From Propionivibrio soli (GTDB taxonomy: Bacteria; Pseudomonadota; Gammaproteobacteria; Burkholderiales; Rhodocyclaceae): a DNA stretch of 64,000 nucleotides. Within the stretch, counting starts at the first letter, position 1. Each line of letters opens with the position of its first letter. Below, piece after piece: positions 8,936 through 17,309 of this stretch. The position numbers and the translations under genes are program-made. The notes under the pieces were generated by a model. It did no database searches. It saw only the letters and a list, made by a program, of their open reading frames with translations, and was not told the DNA's origin. Location: positions 124,001 through 188,000 of the forward strand of contig NZ_JANZKY010000007.1 of the NCBI RefSeq assembly GCF_025770765.1, in the 5' to 3' direction.

Positions 8936-9298
8936 TCAATTCACATAGCAGGGTGCGCATTCGCGGACTTCGACGCTTGCCCACTGGACGGCGGGGCAGC
9001 GGCGGGCAATGGCTACCGCCTCGTCGCGCGTCGCGACATCGATCAGAAAGAAACCGCCGATCATTTCCTTGGCTTCGGCGAACGGGCCGTCAAGCAACTG
9101 CTGCATGTTGTCCGCCGTCCGCGTCTTCACGCGCACCGCGTGTTCGTCCGGTCGCAACGATTCGGCACGCAGCAGCACGCCTTCGCGTTGCAGTTGATCC
9201 TTGAACGCCACCATCTTGTCGTAGAGGACGCGGGCGTCGGCCGTTGGGCGCTCTGCGCGTTGACCGCGCGGCTCGACCACCATGAGTAAGTAGGCCAT
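8936..9298 (-). CDS. YCII-related DGPF protein (first)
   Basis: 120 residues of the YCII/DGPF family. The hallmark is DGPFAEAKEMIGGFFLIDV (about 70-88), preceded by LLRAESLRP and followed by a conserved ARRCP. YCII folds are dimeric alpha-beta barrel-like proteins; DGPF members are typical partners and targets of ECF42 factors, but their activity is unknown. AGGAGG precedes the ATG at 9298 by 8 bases. The longer in-frame reading upstream to 9598 is unconserved and was not used. Two cysteines near the C-terminus (ECAPCYVN) are unusual. Confidence 0.92.
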   Translation of the reverse strand: MAYLLMVVEPRGQRAERPTADARVLYDKMVAFKDQLQREGVLLRAESLRPDEHAVRVKTRTADNMQQLLDGPFAEAKEMIGGFFLIDVATRDEAVAIARRCPAVQWASVEVRECAPCYVN

Positions 9299-9491
9299 CT
9301 CAGCGGCCTCCTGCATGGAGGAGAGAATCGCCGAGGGAGCGTCTGCGCTTGGCAGGCACGTCGGCGAGAAAAATTGGCCGACCGGGGTGTTGCGCGTGTC
9401 GTTGCATCGTGATCTCCTTCTGCTGTTGTTCGGGGGTTGCCAACGTCGACGTACCGAAGACGGCCAAAACGACATCGACCGAGAAAAGCCT

Positions 9492-9908
9492 TTACACGTT
9501 CCCTGCCAGCGCCTTGAATCGTTCGACCGACGGCGATGGGGGAAAATCCTCCAGCGCGTAGAGCGGTCGTACTTCGATTTCGGCCGGATTGCCTTCACCG
9601 CAGGGGTTGGGAAACCGGCGCGTCCAAGCGATCGCCTCTTCCCGGCTGCGTGCCTGGATCAAGGTGTAGCCGGCGATCAGTTCCTTGGTTTCGGCGAACG
9701 GACCGTCGATCACGCGCCGCTGCGTACCTTCGTAGCGCACGCGCCAACTTGCGGACGTTGGCTGCAGACCTGAGCAATCGAGGAGTGCCCCCGCTTGCGC
9801 GAGTTCTTCGTGGTAGTCGAGCATTTCCGACATGATCGCGGGGTCAGGCGCCGGCGAGGTTTGTGCCTCAGTCTCTGGGGTCGCCTTGACGATGATCAGA
9901 AAGCGCAT
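9492..9908 (-). CDS. YCII-related DGPF protein (second)
   Basis: 138 residues. MRFLIIVKATPETEAQ at the start and RRVIDGPFAETKELIAGYTLIQ (about 64-85) identify a second DGPF/YCII protein, followed by the usual sequence EEAIAWTRRFPNP. It differs enough from the first copy to be a distinct paralogue, not a recent duplicate. It heads the ECF42 operon. A candidate ECF42 promoter lies about 54 bp upstream of its ATG. Confidence 0.92.
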   Translation of the reverse strand: MRFLIIVKATPETEAQTSPAPDPAIMSEMLDYHEELAQAGALLDCSGLQPTSASWRVRYEGTQRRVIDGPFAETKELIAGYTLIQARSREEAIAWTRRFPNPCGEGNPAEIEVRPLYALEDFPPSPSVERFKALAGNV

Positions 9909-9961
9909 TGTTCGTCTCCTTGTCTCCGGGTTGTACGCCCTACGGGGCGTTTCGGAAGTAC

Positions 9962-9988
9962 GACGAACGAGCGGCGCTTGAATCGACA
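9962..9988 (-). promoter_or_regulatory. Candidate ECF42 promoter (autoregulatory)
   Basis: On the minus strand the sequence reads TGTCGA (9988-9983), 17 bases, then CGTC (9965-9962). This agrees with the bipartite motif I recall for ECF42 promoters (TGTCGA in the -35 region, CGA/TC in the -10 region), with ECF-like spacing. The -10 element is 54 bp from the ATG of the first DGPF gene. No other TGTCGA on this strand lies in the spacer between the two DGPF genes, which suggests one promoter for all four genes. Confidence 0.6.
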
Positions 9989-10221
9989 ACGACAACTCGT
10001 TTGCCGCGAACGCGGGACGAAACGCCTTATGGAGCAGGAACTGGCGCCGAGACATACAACGAACGAATCTGAGCGGTGCCGGTCGATTGCTCTAAGTAAT
10101 CGTTGCGGCAAGCGGTTCGCTGAGGATCGGCCGGTCACGTGGAGTCGGAGCGCAACGGCCTGAAGCCGACAAAGCAACAAAGTGAGGACACGACCATGCA
10201 ATCATGGAAAGGAGCGCGATG
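9989..10221. other. Rest of the spacer between the ECF42 operon and the VOC gene
   Basis: This completes the gene-free stretch of about 310 bases between the first DGPF gene (minus strand) and the VOC gene (plus strand). Apart from the candidate ECF42 promoter and the AAAGGAG at 10208-10214 that serves the VOC gene, I see nothing definite. The open frames crossing it are basic, Arg/Ser-rich and look like shadows. Confidence 0.4.
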
Positions 10222-10644
10222 ATGAGCAGCGAGCGAACAGTTCTGGCGACCGTGATCCCTTGCCTGCGTTATCGGGACGCGTCGCGCGCCGTCGAGTGGC
10301 TGTGCGCCGCTTTCGGTTTCACGCGCCACGCCTTTTACACGAACCCGGACGGCACGGTGGCTCACGCGCAGTTGGCATTCGACAACAGCATGATCATGAT
10401 CGGGTCCGTAGACAACAGTTCCGAATGGGGAAAGTTGATCAGGCAACCGGACGAGATTGGGGGAGCCGAGACGCAGAGTGCCTACATCGTCGTGCCGAAT
10501 GCCGATGTCGTTTATGCTCAAGCCAAGTCCAGCGGCGCCGAGATACTCATCGACATCAAGGACGAGGATTACGGTGGGCGCGGTTTCACATGCCGCGACC
10601 CCGAAGGCCACATCTGGAACTTCGGCACGTACAACCCCTGGTGA
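10222..10644 (+). CDS. VOC-family (glyoxalase/bleomycin-resistance-like) protein
   Basis: 140 residues. VIPCLRYRDASRAVEWLCAAFGF at the start and FTCRDPEGHIWNFGTYNPW at the end are typical of PhnB-like VOC proteins. The role could be a lyase or dioxygenase, or ligand sequestration. The ATG at 10222 is preferred because AAAGGAG (10208-10214) lies 7 bases away; 10219 and 10204 are alternatives. It is divergent from the ECF42 operon, which also encodes a VOC domain, so a functional link is possible. No ECF42-like promoter is seen on this strand. Confidence 0.85.
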   Translation: MSSERTVLATVIPCLRYRDASRAVEWLCAAFGFTRHAFYTNPDGTVAHAQLAFDNSMIMIGSVDNSSEWGKLIRQPDEIGGAETQSAYIVVPNADVVYAQAKSSGAEILIDIKDEDYGGRGFTCRDPEGHIWNFGTYNPW

Positions 10645-10876
10645 GCGTCGTCGGCAGACGCTTCGCGCAGAGCGGAGTCGAGCGAAGATTCTCCTTTTTA
10701 ACCCTCTGCTGCATCTGGCGGTAGAGTTCTCGCGACAGCACGAACCGACCGTCAGAACGAAATCGCTTCGGCGGTTGCTGTAACAATCCGAAACATATTC
10801 CGCGGAGCATGTAATTCTTTCTAATGCCGGCCGGAAGAGAATACCGCTACGTCATCATTCTCTACCGGGCAGGCAA

Positions 10877-12202
10877 ATGAAAAAAATCGGACTCCCGCTT
10901 ACGCTGTTGATCATCCTCACTTGGGCGGCGCTGCAGCCATCCGAGATTCTTTCCTTCTCTGCGGCCTACATGCCGATGCGCAAAGCGCTCACGGTTCTGA
11001 CCGGCGCCCTGGCCCTTGGCTGGATGGGATTCTGCATGCTGCTTGCATTGCGTCCCATCTGGCTTGAGCGGTATCTGGGCGGCCTCGACAAGCTGTATCA
11101 CGTGCATAAGTGGGCCGGGATCGTCGCCGTATTGTTGGTTGTGGTGCACTGGCTGATCATCCTGTCGCCAAAGACGCTCGTTTCCTGGGGTCTGCTCGAC
11201 CTGCCGGCGCGGCGCCCGCATGGTCCAGGCCATGGTGGCGGCGGTTCCCTGACGGGGTTCGCCAAGGAGATGGGTGAGTGGGATGCGTGGCTGATGATTG
11301 CACTCGGTATCGTCGCGCTGCTGCGTTTTGTTCCTTACGGCTGGTTTCGCAAGCTGCACAAGGGGTTCCCCGTGGCGTTCCTGATTGGTGCATTCCATGG
11401 GGCCGTCCTGCTTCCCGACGGCAGTGCCATGACGCCGTTCGGCTGGTTGGTCATTGCAATTTCGATTGGCGGCAGTTTCGTTGCACTGAAGTCTTTGTTT
11501 GGCCGTATCGGCAACGAGCGTCAACACCGGGGTCGGGTGCTCAGTGCGCAGACGACCGAGGCTGGCGTTCTTGATCTACGCGTCGATCCGGGTGCCAATT
11601 GGCCGGGGCACGCGGCTGGGCAGTTCGCGCTGGTTACGCTGGAGCCGGCGGAGGGCCCGCATCCCTTTACGATCGTCTCCGATTGGGGCGGAAACGACCG
11701 CTGGAACGGCGAACTCCGCTTTGCCATCAAACCGCTCGGCGATTACACGCGGTCGTTGGCCGGGCGCTTCAAGAAGGGCGACCCGGTTGTCGTCGAAGGC
11801 CCTTACGGCAAGTTCGATTTCGGCGATGTCTCGGAAGAACAAGTCTGGATTGCCGGCGGCGTTGGTGTGGCGCCGTTCATCGCTCGCCTCGAAAAACTCG
11901 CGGCAAGCGGCGGTGCCCAAGGCAAGGTGCACTTCTTCTACTCGACCCACGACGCCAAGGAAGCGTCGTTCCCGGTTGGGCTCGAAGAATTGTGCCGAAA
12001 GGCTGGCGTCGAATTGCACAAGCGAGTCACGGCATCGGGCAAGCGCGTCACCTCGGGCGAGATCGGCCGTTGCGTCGGCAAGGCGAGCAGCGTCTGGTTT
12101 TGCGGCCCAGCCGCCTGGGGACGCGATCTCCAAACGGTGCTGAGCAAGGAGTTCGGACTGGCTCCGCACCGGTTCCACCGGGAACTGTTCGAGTTCCGCT
12201 GA
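10877..12202 (+). CDS. Ferric-reductase-like transmembrane flavoprotein (ferredoxin reductase-like)
   Basis: 441 residues. The N-terminal half has about six membrane helices (about 5-25, 38-58, 78-100, 130-150, 160-180, 185-200) with histidines in LYHVHKWAGIVAVLLVVVHW and RKLHKGF, the pattern that binds two haems in the FRE/NOX superfamily. The C-terminal half is an FAD/NAD(P)H-binding reductase module: HPFTIVSDWGG, LGDYTRSL, GPYGKFDF, WIAGGVGVAPFIARL and WFCGPAAWG. It probably moves electrons from NAD(P)H across the inner membrane; acceptor unknown. It may share a transcript with the next small gene (93 bp gap). Confidence 0.88.
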   Translation: MKKIGLPLTLLIILTWAALQPSEILSFSAAYMPMRKALTVLTGALALGWMGFCMLLALRPIWLERYLGGLDKLYHVHKWAGIVAVLLVVVHWLIILSPKTLVSWGLLDLPARRPHGPGHGGGGSLTGFAKEMGEWDAWLMIALGIVALLRFVPYGWFRKLHKGFPVAFLIGAFHGAVLLPDGSAMTPFGWLVIAISIGGSFVALKSLFGRIGNERQHRGRVLSAQTTEAGVLDLRVDPGANWPGHAAGQFALVTLEPAEGPHPFTIVSDWGGNDRWNGELRFAIKPLGDYTRSLAGRFKKGDPVVVEGPYGKFDFGDVSEEQVWIAGGVGVAPFIARLEKLAASGGAQGKVHFFYSTHDAKEASFPVGLEELCRKAGVELHKRVTASGKRVTSGEIGRCVGKASSVWFCGPAAWGRDLQTVLSKEFGLAPHRFHRELFEFR

Positions 12203-12294
12203 GACGACGAGAATAATCACCGCATCCGGCGCTGGCAGGTAGCCATGCGTGGCCTTTTGACCAGCGCCACGATGTATCGAGAAGGGAGAACGCC

Positions 12295-12774
12295 ATGAAG
12301 ATCCTGCCGACGCTGGTCGCAGCGACCATCCTGCCGCCGGTGGTCGTTGCCACCGTGGTTTCAATCGGCCTGCTGACGGCTGCAAGCGCCTTCGCGTACG
12401 TGAAGGGACGCCACGAAACGGCTGACCGGAAGTCACTTGCGGCCAATGCGACGGCCAAATCTGGCAGCCACCAGCGACAGGACGTATCGCCTCCCGATAA
12501 TGTCTCTTTGCGCACGACGTTGCACCTAACCTCGCAACAGGACCGGCTCTGGCGCGAAGCCGAACGTGCCGATTGGCAGGCGCACGGCGCTGCTCAGCAA
12601 CCGGGAGGCGCGGCTTCTGGTGAGAACGGTGGCTCAGGCGCGGGCAAGCAGGCGGAGTCAGGAGACGTGAGTCGGCAAAGCTGGCAAGCCGTGTATGAAA
12701 GCCTGGATGCCGAACAGCGGGAGAAAGCGGCTAGCTTTTTCAACGACAAGCTCGGGGAATCAACTGATTCCTAA
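12295..12774 (+). CDS. Hypothetical protein with N-terminal membrane anchor
   Basis: 159 residues. A long hydrophobic segment (about 5-35) could be a signal anchor. It is followed by a polar, Gly/Ser/Ala-rich linker and two helical segments, TTLHLTSQQDRLWREAERADW (about 73-93) and SWQAVYESLDAEQREKAASFFNDKL (about 130-154). The spaced 'LTxxQ...LW' and 'LDAEQREKAxxFF' phrases resemble the LTxxQ motifs of Spy/CpxP-like periplasmic proteins, but this is only a resemblance. GGGAG lies before the ATG. It follows the flavocytochrome gene on the same strand. Confidence 0.75.
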   Translation: MKILPTLVAATILPPVVVATVVSIGLLTAASAFAYVKGRHETADRKSLAANATAKSGSHQRQDVSPPDNVSLRTTLHLTSQQDRLWREAERADWQAHGAAQQPGGAASGENGGSGAGKQAESGDVSRQSWQAVYESLDAEQREKAASFFNDKLGESTDS

Positions 12775-13005
12775 GTTCAAGGCATTCGGCCGCCCCTAAT
12801 GGTGCGCGAGGGAGCCGTCGCTCGTATGTCGCGCTTTGTGCTTTCCCTGAGGAGAGGAAGTTGGGGCGGTCGACCGTCAATCAGTTGCCGCTTAACCCTC
12901 CTTGTGCCGATTCTCAGATGTAGATGGGCGCGAAATAGTGTGACGATCGAACGCCGGCTAAGCGTTCACGCCGGGCTGTTTTAGCGCCTAAGACTCTCCG
13001 GCCAT

Positions 13006-14064
13006 TCAGAAAACGTGGTGGTAGACCGAGCATGCCTTGCAGATATCGGGCGGCTGGTCGCTGTCGAGGGCGGCGCGGAAGTCGTTGTATTCGGCACTGT
13101 TCCAGACGTCCGCGACCCCACGTTCGATCATGTTGCCGAAATTGGCTCGATCCGGCGTGCCCACCATGCAGCACGGCATCGCCAACCCCTGGTAGCTCAC
13201 ATAGGCACCGTGCCAAGGCCAATCGCAACGCTGTCGACCGGGCGTGCCGGGCGGATGCTCGCGTTCGTCGAGCCGCGGCAGACGTAGATTCACGCCCAAG
13301 CGGGCCGCGCGTTCGCGGGCCGCGGCGAAGACGCGTTCCACTTCGTCGCGTTCATGAGTGCGCAAGGCTTGCTGTTCAACGAATTCGCGCATCGGGCGAT
13401 ATTTTTCCGGCAAACCTTGCTCGCTGAAGTCGTGACAGAGCTGCTGCACCCAGACGGCGTCGATGCCGCGAGCATGGGCGAAGTCGACCAAGCCTTCGAG
13501 AGCGAGGAGATTGCGCCGCATCACGACCGCCACTACGCGAATTTCCGGGCGGCTTGTTCCCACGTTTCGACGTGCGTCGAGCACACGGTCGAGATTGCGT
13601 GCCACCTTCGAGAAGTGGCCGCGCACTCGAATGTACTCATAGGTGTCCGCGTCGGCCGCATCGAGCGAAACGTTGAGCACGGCGAGCCCGCTCTGCACGC
13701 ATTCTGCGGCGCGCTTTTCCGAAATCAACGTGAGGTTGGTGTTGCACGACACAGCGATGCCTTTCGCCGAAGCGTAACGCACCATGTCGAAGAAACGCGG
13801 GTGCATCGTGGGTTCGCCGAGGCCTTGCAATTGCAACTCGGTGAGTCCGGGGAAACCGTCCACCAAACGCACGAAGTCTTCGTAAGGCATGAATGCCAGC
13901 GGCCCGAAAGGCGGTCCGTCTTCGCGGAACGGGATCGTGCACATGCGACAACGCAAGTTGCACTGCCCGACCGGCTCGATCTGCACAAAGGAGGGAAGCG
14001 GGGGCGACGGTTCCCGGGCTGGTCGGGCAAGGGGGGATGCATCCACAGCGGTCACGGCGGTCAT
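13006..14064 (-). CDS. Radical SAM/SPASM domain protein
   Basis: 352 residues. The radical SAM cluster motif CxxxCxxC is at C35, C39 and C42 (GQCNLRCRMC), followed by the GGE-like LQLQGLGEPTMHP and NTNLTLISE. The C-terminal SPASM region has CDWPWHGAYVSYQGLAMPCC and ends ICKACSVYHHVF, enough cysteines for auxiliary clusters. SPASM enzymes mature peptides or modify other substrates; I see no precursor-peptide gene next to it, so the substrate is open. I used the ATG at 14064, with GAGG about 10 bases upstream; the reading to 14139 adds unconserved residues. Confidence 0.9.
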   Translation of the reverse strand: MTAVTAVDASPLARPAREPSPPLPSFVQIEPVGQCNLRCRMCTIPFREDGPPFGPLAFMPYEDFVRLVDGFPGLTELQLQGLGEPTMHPRFFDMVRYASAKGIAVSCNTNLTLISEKRAAECVQSGLAVLNVSLDAADADTYEYIRVRGHFSKVARNLDRVLDARRNVGTSRPEIRVVAVVMRRNLLALEGLVDFAHARGIDAVWVQQLCHDFSEQGLPEKYRPMREFVEQQALRTHERDEVERVFAAARERAARLGVNLRLPRLDEREHPPGTPGRQRCDWPWHGAYVSYQGLAMPCCMVGTPDRANFGNMIERGVADVWNSAEYNDFRAALDSDQPPDICKACSVYHHVF

Positions 14065-14290
14065 AGTGGTGGTACCTCGCGGAGTTGCATTCCGGCGACA
14101 GAGCAAACGCGGTTCCCGGTCGGTGTCGGTACGGCCCACATCGTGGGTGGGCGATAGAGCACAGGTACAGGGTTTGCCGCGAATTCAGGGACTGTGAGCA
14201 GAACGTGAGGGGCTGTCAGGATTGAGCGGCAGCGCCGACGGTCGGCGGCGAGCGGCCGCCAACGTTTCATAACACCTGAAGGAGATCCCT

Positions 14291-14971
14291 ATGCAAATGA
14301 ACCAGAACGCCGCGTTGCGCGGCAAGAACGTGGCTGTCCTGATGACCGACGGTGTCGAGCAAGTTGAATACACCGGCCCGCGCCAGTTCCTGGAGGAGCA
14401 CGGCGCCACGGTAACGCTGGTGGCACCGAAGGCCGCGGGCGACAAGGTGCAAGGGTTCAACCACCTCACACCGGCCGACCAATTTTCGGTGGACATGGAC
14501 GTGCGCGACGCGCGGCCGGCCGAGTTCGACGCCCTCGTATTGCCGGGCGGCGTTGCCAACCCGGACAGCCTTCGGCTGAGTCCGCAGGCGATTACCTTCA
14601 TCCGTGAGTTTGCACGCGAAGATAAACCCATCGCGGCCATCTGCCACGGCCCCTGGACATTGATCGACGCGGGGATCGCTCAGGACAAGCGGCTGACAAG
14701 CTGGCCGAGCCTGAAGGAAGACCTGCGTAATGCGGGCGCCGAATGGACCGATGCGCCGGTAGTTGTCGACGGCAAGCTGGTCACGAGCCGCAAGCCCGAC
14801 GACTTGCCCGCCTTCGACGACGCCCTGTTGCAGGCGCTGGGAGGCAAAGAACAGTCCGCTCGGGCAGGCGAGAGGGGCGCACGCAGCCAGAAAAACGCGG
14901 TGCCCGGCCGCTCCTTCAGCGAGAGCCGGCATAACGTGCAGGAAGACCCCGGCAGCCAGGTGAGCGGCTAA
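14291..14971 (+). CDS. DJ-1/PfpI (type 1 glutamine amidotransferase-like) protein with extended tail
   Basis: 226 residues. The core (about 10-185) is a PfpI/YhbO-type domain with the nucleophile elbow AAICHGPWTLIDAG (catalytic Cys) and the acidic partner in TDGVEQVEYTGPRQFLEE. Family roles include chaperone, glyoxalase and disputed deglycase activity in stress. The last 40 or so residues (GKEQSARAGERGARSQKNAV and on) are polar and not part of the fold. AAGGAG precedes the ATG by 6 bases. It heads a run of probable stress genes. Confidence 0.9.
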   Translation: MQMNQNAALRGKNVAVLMTDGVEQVEYTGPRQFLEEHGATVTLVAPKAAGDKVQGFNHLTPADQFSVDMDVRDARPAEFDALVLPGGVANPDSLRLSPQAITFIREFAREDKPIAAICHGPWTLIDAGIAQDKRLTSWPSLKEDLRNAGAEWTDAPVVVDGKLVTSRKPDDLPAFDDALLQALGGKEQSARAGERGARSQKNAVPGRSFSESRHNVQEDPGSQVSG

Positions 14972-15087
14972 AAGGTACGGCATGCCGGCGGTGGATCGGG
15001 CTCAAGGCGTCGGAGAGGGGCGCCGGGAGACCGTTCTACCGTCGGCGGCTGTTACTTGCCGTAAGGCGTACTTGCTGAGGTGCGTCC

Positions 15088-15608
15088 ATGGAAAGCAAGG
15101 CGAAGCTCTTCGGTCACCCGATTCATCAGATGCTCATCGTGTTCCCGCTCGGGCTGCTTGCAACCTCGGTCGTGTTCGACCTTGTTCATCTCCTTGCGCC
15201 CGCCGCCCTCGGAGGTGATGCGGCGAGGACGGCGTATCGGTTGATTTCTGCAGGTTTGATTGGCGGCCTCCTCGCGGCGCTGTTCGGGGTGGTGGACTGG
15301 ATGGCGATTCCGGGTGGCACGCGAGCCAAGCGAATTGGCGCTCTGCATGGCGGGGGCAACCTGCTGGTCGTGGCGCTCTTTACCGTCAGTTGGTGGCTGC
15401 GCAGAGACCCCGTCGACCAGCCTTCAGGGGCAGCCCTGGCCGCTTCGTTCGCAGGCGCTGGCATATCGCTGTTTACTGCTTGGCTCGGGGCGAACTCGTC
15501 AATCGACTTGGAGTCGGCGTATCGCCAAACGCGCACCTCGATGCCCGCAGTTCACTCGATGGGCCGGAGCCGAGAGGTACCGCCGCGCAAGTCGAGAGAA
15601 ATCTGTGA
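15088..15608 (+). pseudogene. DUF2231 membrane protein, frameshifted
   Basis: The frame from 15088 gives a clean DUF2231 protein (GHPIHQMLIVFPLGLLATSVVFD, several membrane helices) up to TAWLG. The expected continuation GELVNRLGVGVSPNAHLDA is in another frame and ends at 15608. Reading five G instead of four at 15487-15490 would restore one frame of about 173 residues, the family's usual size. The gene is therefore either frameshifted or carries a homopolymer sequencing error. As it stands, the first frame runs on without a stop for 664 codons, through an antisense gene and into the SDR, which is an artefact. Confidence 0.8.
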
Positions 15609-15750
15609 CCTGGCGCTTGGCGGGGATAGCGCCAACGATGTGACGCACGGCGTTACCGCCACGTGGCGAGATAAGTCGCCGGGCGAGCCCACTGCTGGTT
15701 GTTTTCAAAAGGAACGCACCGGGAGCGCACCGAAGCGTTCCCTATCTCCA

Positions 15751-16053
15751 CTACTCGTTACCTTTCTGATTACTTCCCGCAGGCGCCGGGTTCGCCGGGC
15801 TGGACTGAGGTTTCGCGGGTTCGGCTTCCGAGCCGGGCTTGAGCTTCCAGTCGACCGGGTCCTTTTCGGTTGCGATCTTCCGCTCCGGGTGCTTGGCCGG
15901 GCTTGGCGCGATCGGGTCGCTGGCGGGAAAGGTCTCTGCCAGCGATTCGTCGAGCACTTCCTGGTAGGTCGGGTTCGACCGTTCTTCCTGCGGGGCGGCG
16001 TTTTTCGGATCGTCGTCGACCGGGGGTGTGGCCGGGGTCGGTTTGTCGGTCAT
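15751..16053 (-). CDS. Small acidic Pro-rich protein with ETFPASDP motif
   Basis: 100 residues, rich in Pro, Lys, Asp and Glu, with no membrane segment. The core LDESLAETFPASDPIAPS matches a motif I recognise from small uncharacterised proteobacterial proteins (ETFPASDP). A strong AGGAGG lies 6 bases before the ATG at 16053; the reading from 16197 is longer but unsupported. Function unknown. It sits antisense to the read-through frame of the DUF2231 gene, showing that frame is not coding here. Confidence 0.78.
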   Translation of the reverse strand: MTDKPTPATPPVDDDPKNAAPQEERSNPTYQEVLDESLAETFPASDPIAPSPAKHPERKIATEKDPVDWKLKPGSEAEPAKPQSSPANPAPAGSNQKGNE

Positions 16054-16281
16054 TGGGACCTCCTGAGCGAATCGGTTTGCGAACGTTTGCGAATGAGGCT
16101 GAGATTTCATGCCTCGGATTCGGGCAAACCATGTGCCGTAGGCGAAGAAGGAGTGGTATGGAGCCGAGTCGATAGCGGACGAAAGCGAGTCGCGCACGCG
16201 AGTCAGCGCGTCACGGCGTCACGTTGTCCTTGTCCGGCACCGCGTTTGCCGACGGGCAAGCTGATATCCACGGAGTGCAGC

Positions 16282-17082
16282 ATGAAGACTCGTCTCAAAC
16301 CCATCGCGGAGCAGGTCGTTGTCATCACCGGCGCCTCGAGCGGCATCGGCCTGACAACGGCACGCCACGCCGCCGCACTCGGTGCGCGCCTCGTTCTGGT
16401 GAGCCGGAATGCGGAGGCGCTCGGCGCGCTGGTTCAGGAGCTACGCCGCAATGGGCACTTCGCAACGCGCGTGGTCGCCGACGTGGCACGCATCGACGAC
16501 GTGCGCGAGATCGCCGAAGTCGCGCGTGGAGCCTTCGGCGGTATAGACACTTGGGTGAATAACGCCGGCATATCGGTATACGGCAAATTGGAAAGCATTC
16601 CGCTCGAAGACCAGCGACGCCTCTTCGACACGAATTTCTGGGGCGTCGTGCATGGCTCGCTGGTCGCGGCAAGCGAGCTGCGACGGCGTGGCGGTGCGTT
16701 GATCAACGTTGGCAGCGAAGTGTCCGACGTGGCGTTGCCGCTGCAGGGAATGTACAGCGCGTCGAAGCACGCGGTGAAGGGATTCACCGAGCCGGATGTC
16801 GTCGCCGATGCAATCATCTATGCCGCGCAGCACCGCAAGCGCGACATCTACGTCGGCGCCGCATCGCGACTGTTTTCGATTGGCAACCGGCTGATGCCTC
16901 ACTTGATGGACAAATATCTCGAGCGGTTCATGTTTGCCCAGCAACGCTCGCAACGTCCGCGCCGCCGGGGAAGCCCGTCCGCCCTGTATGCGGCGGGTGT
17001 CGGAATGCATGAACGACAGCGGCAGGAAAACCGCGTCGCCGAATCGAGCCTGTACACGCGCTTGACGACGCTCGACTGGTAG
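16282..17082 (+). CDS. Short-chain dehydrogenase with an internal deletion
   Basis: 266 residues. The N-terminal part is intact classical SDR: VVVITGASSGIGLTTARHAA (TGxxxGIG), VNNAGISVYGKLE (NNAG), then INVGSEVSD and YSASK (catalytic Tyr and Lys). Directly after KHAVKGFTE the chain jumps to PDVVADAIIYAAQHRKRDIYVG. In relatives these two segments are separated by about 45 residues that hold the post-catalytic helix, the (I/V)xTP nucleotide contact and the substrate loop. The family is near 320 residues, so a clean in-frame deletion is likely and activity is doubtful. GGAG precedes the ATG. Confidence 0.8.
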   Translation: MKTRLKPIAEQVVVITGASSGIGLTTARHAAALGARLVLVSRNAEALGALVQELRRNGHFATRVVADVARIDDVREIAEVARGAFGGIDTWVNNAGISVYGKLESIPLEDQRRLFDTNFWGVVHGSLVAASELRRRGGALINVGSEVSDVALPLQGMYSASKHAVKGFTEPDVVADAIIYAAQHRKRDIYVGAASRLFSIGNRLMPHLMDKYLERFMFAQQRSQRPRRRGSPSALYAAGVGMHERQRQENRVAESSLYTRLTTLDW

Positions 17083-17309
17083 ACCGAGTAGGCCGGCAGC
17101 GAGGGCCTGTACGTCCGGCACTCTCAGACGGCCCTGATACTTGCCTTTGTTCCTGCAATAAGGAGTAGCATGATCTCGCACCTTTGAGGGGCGAGATCGG
17201 TTGCGGGCTGCCCGTTACCGTTCGTCGCCCGGTGATTGGCTGACCATCTCCCGTTCGAGCGAGCTAAAAAGACTCCGCTTGAACTGCCGGAAAACAACCG
17301 GGGAGCGCC

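Noticed and set aside
14061-14270. Precursor peptide for the radical SAM/SPASM enzyme
   Set aside because: The only short frame nearby overlaps the enzyme's own N-terminus, lacks a ribosome-binding site and has no leader-core layout.
15088-17082. A single 664-residue DUF2231-SDR fusion protein
   Set aside because: The middle part is basic, unlike any family, and runs antisense to a well-supported small gene; a one-base frameshift explains it.
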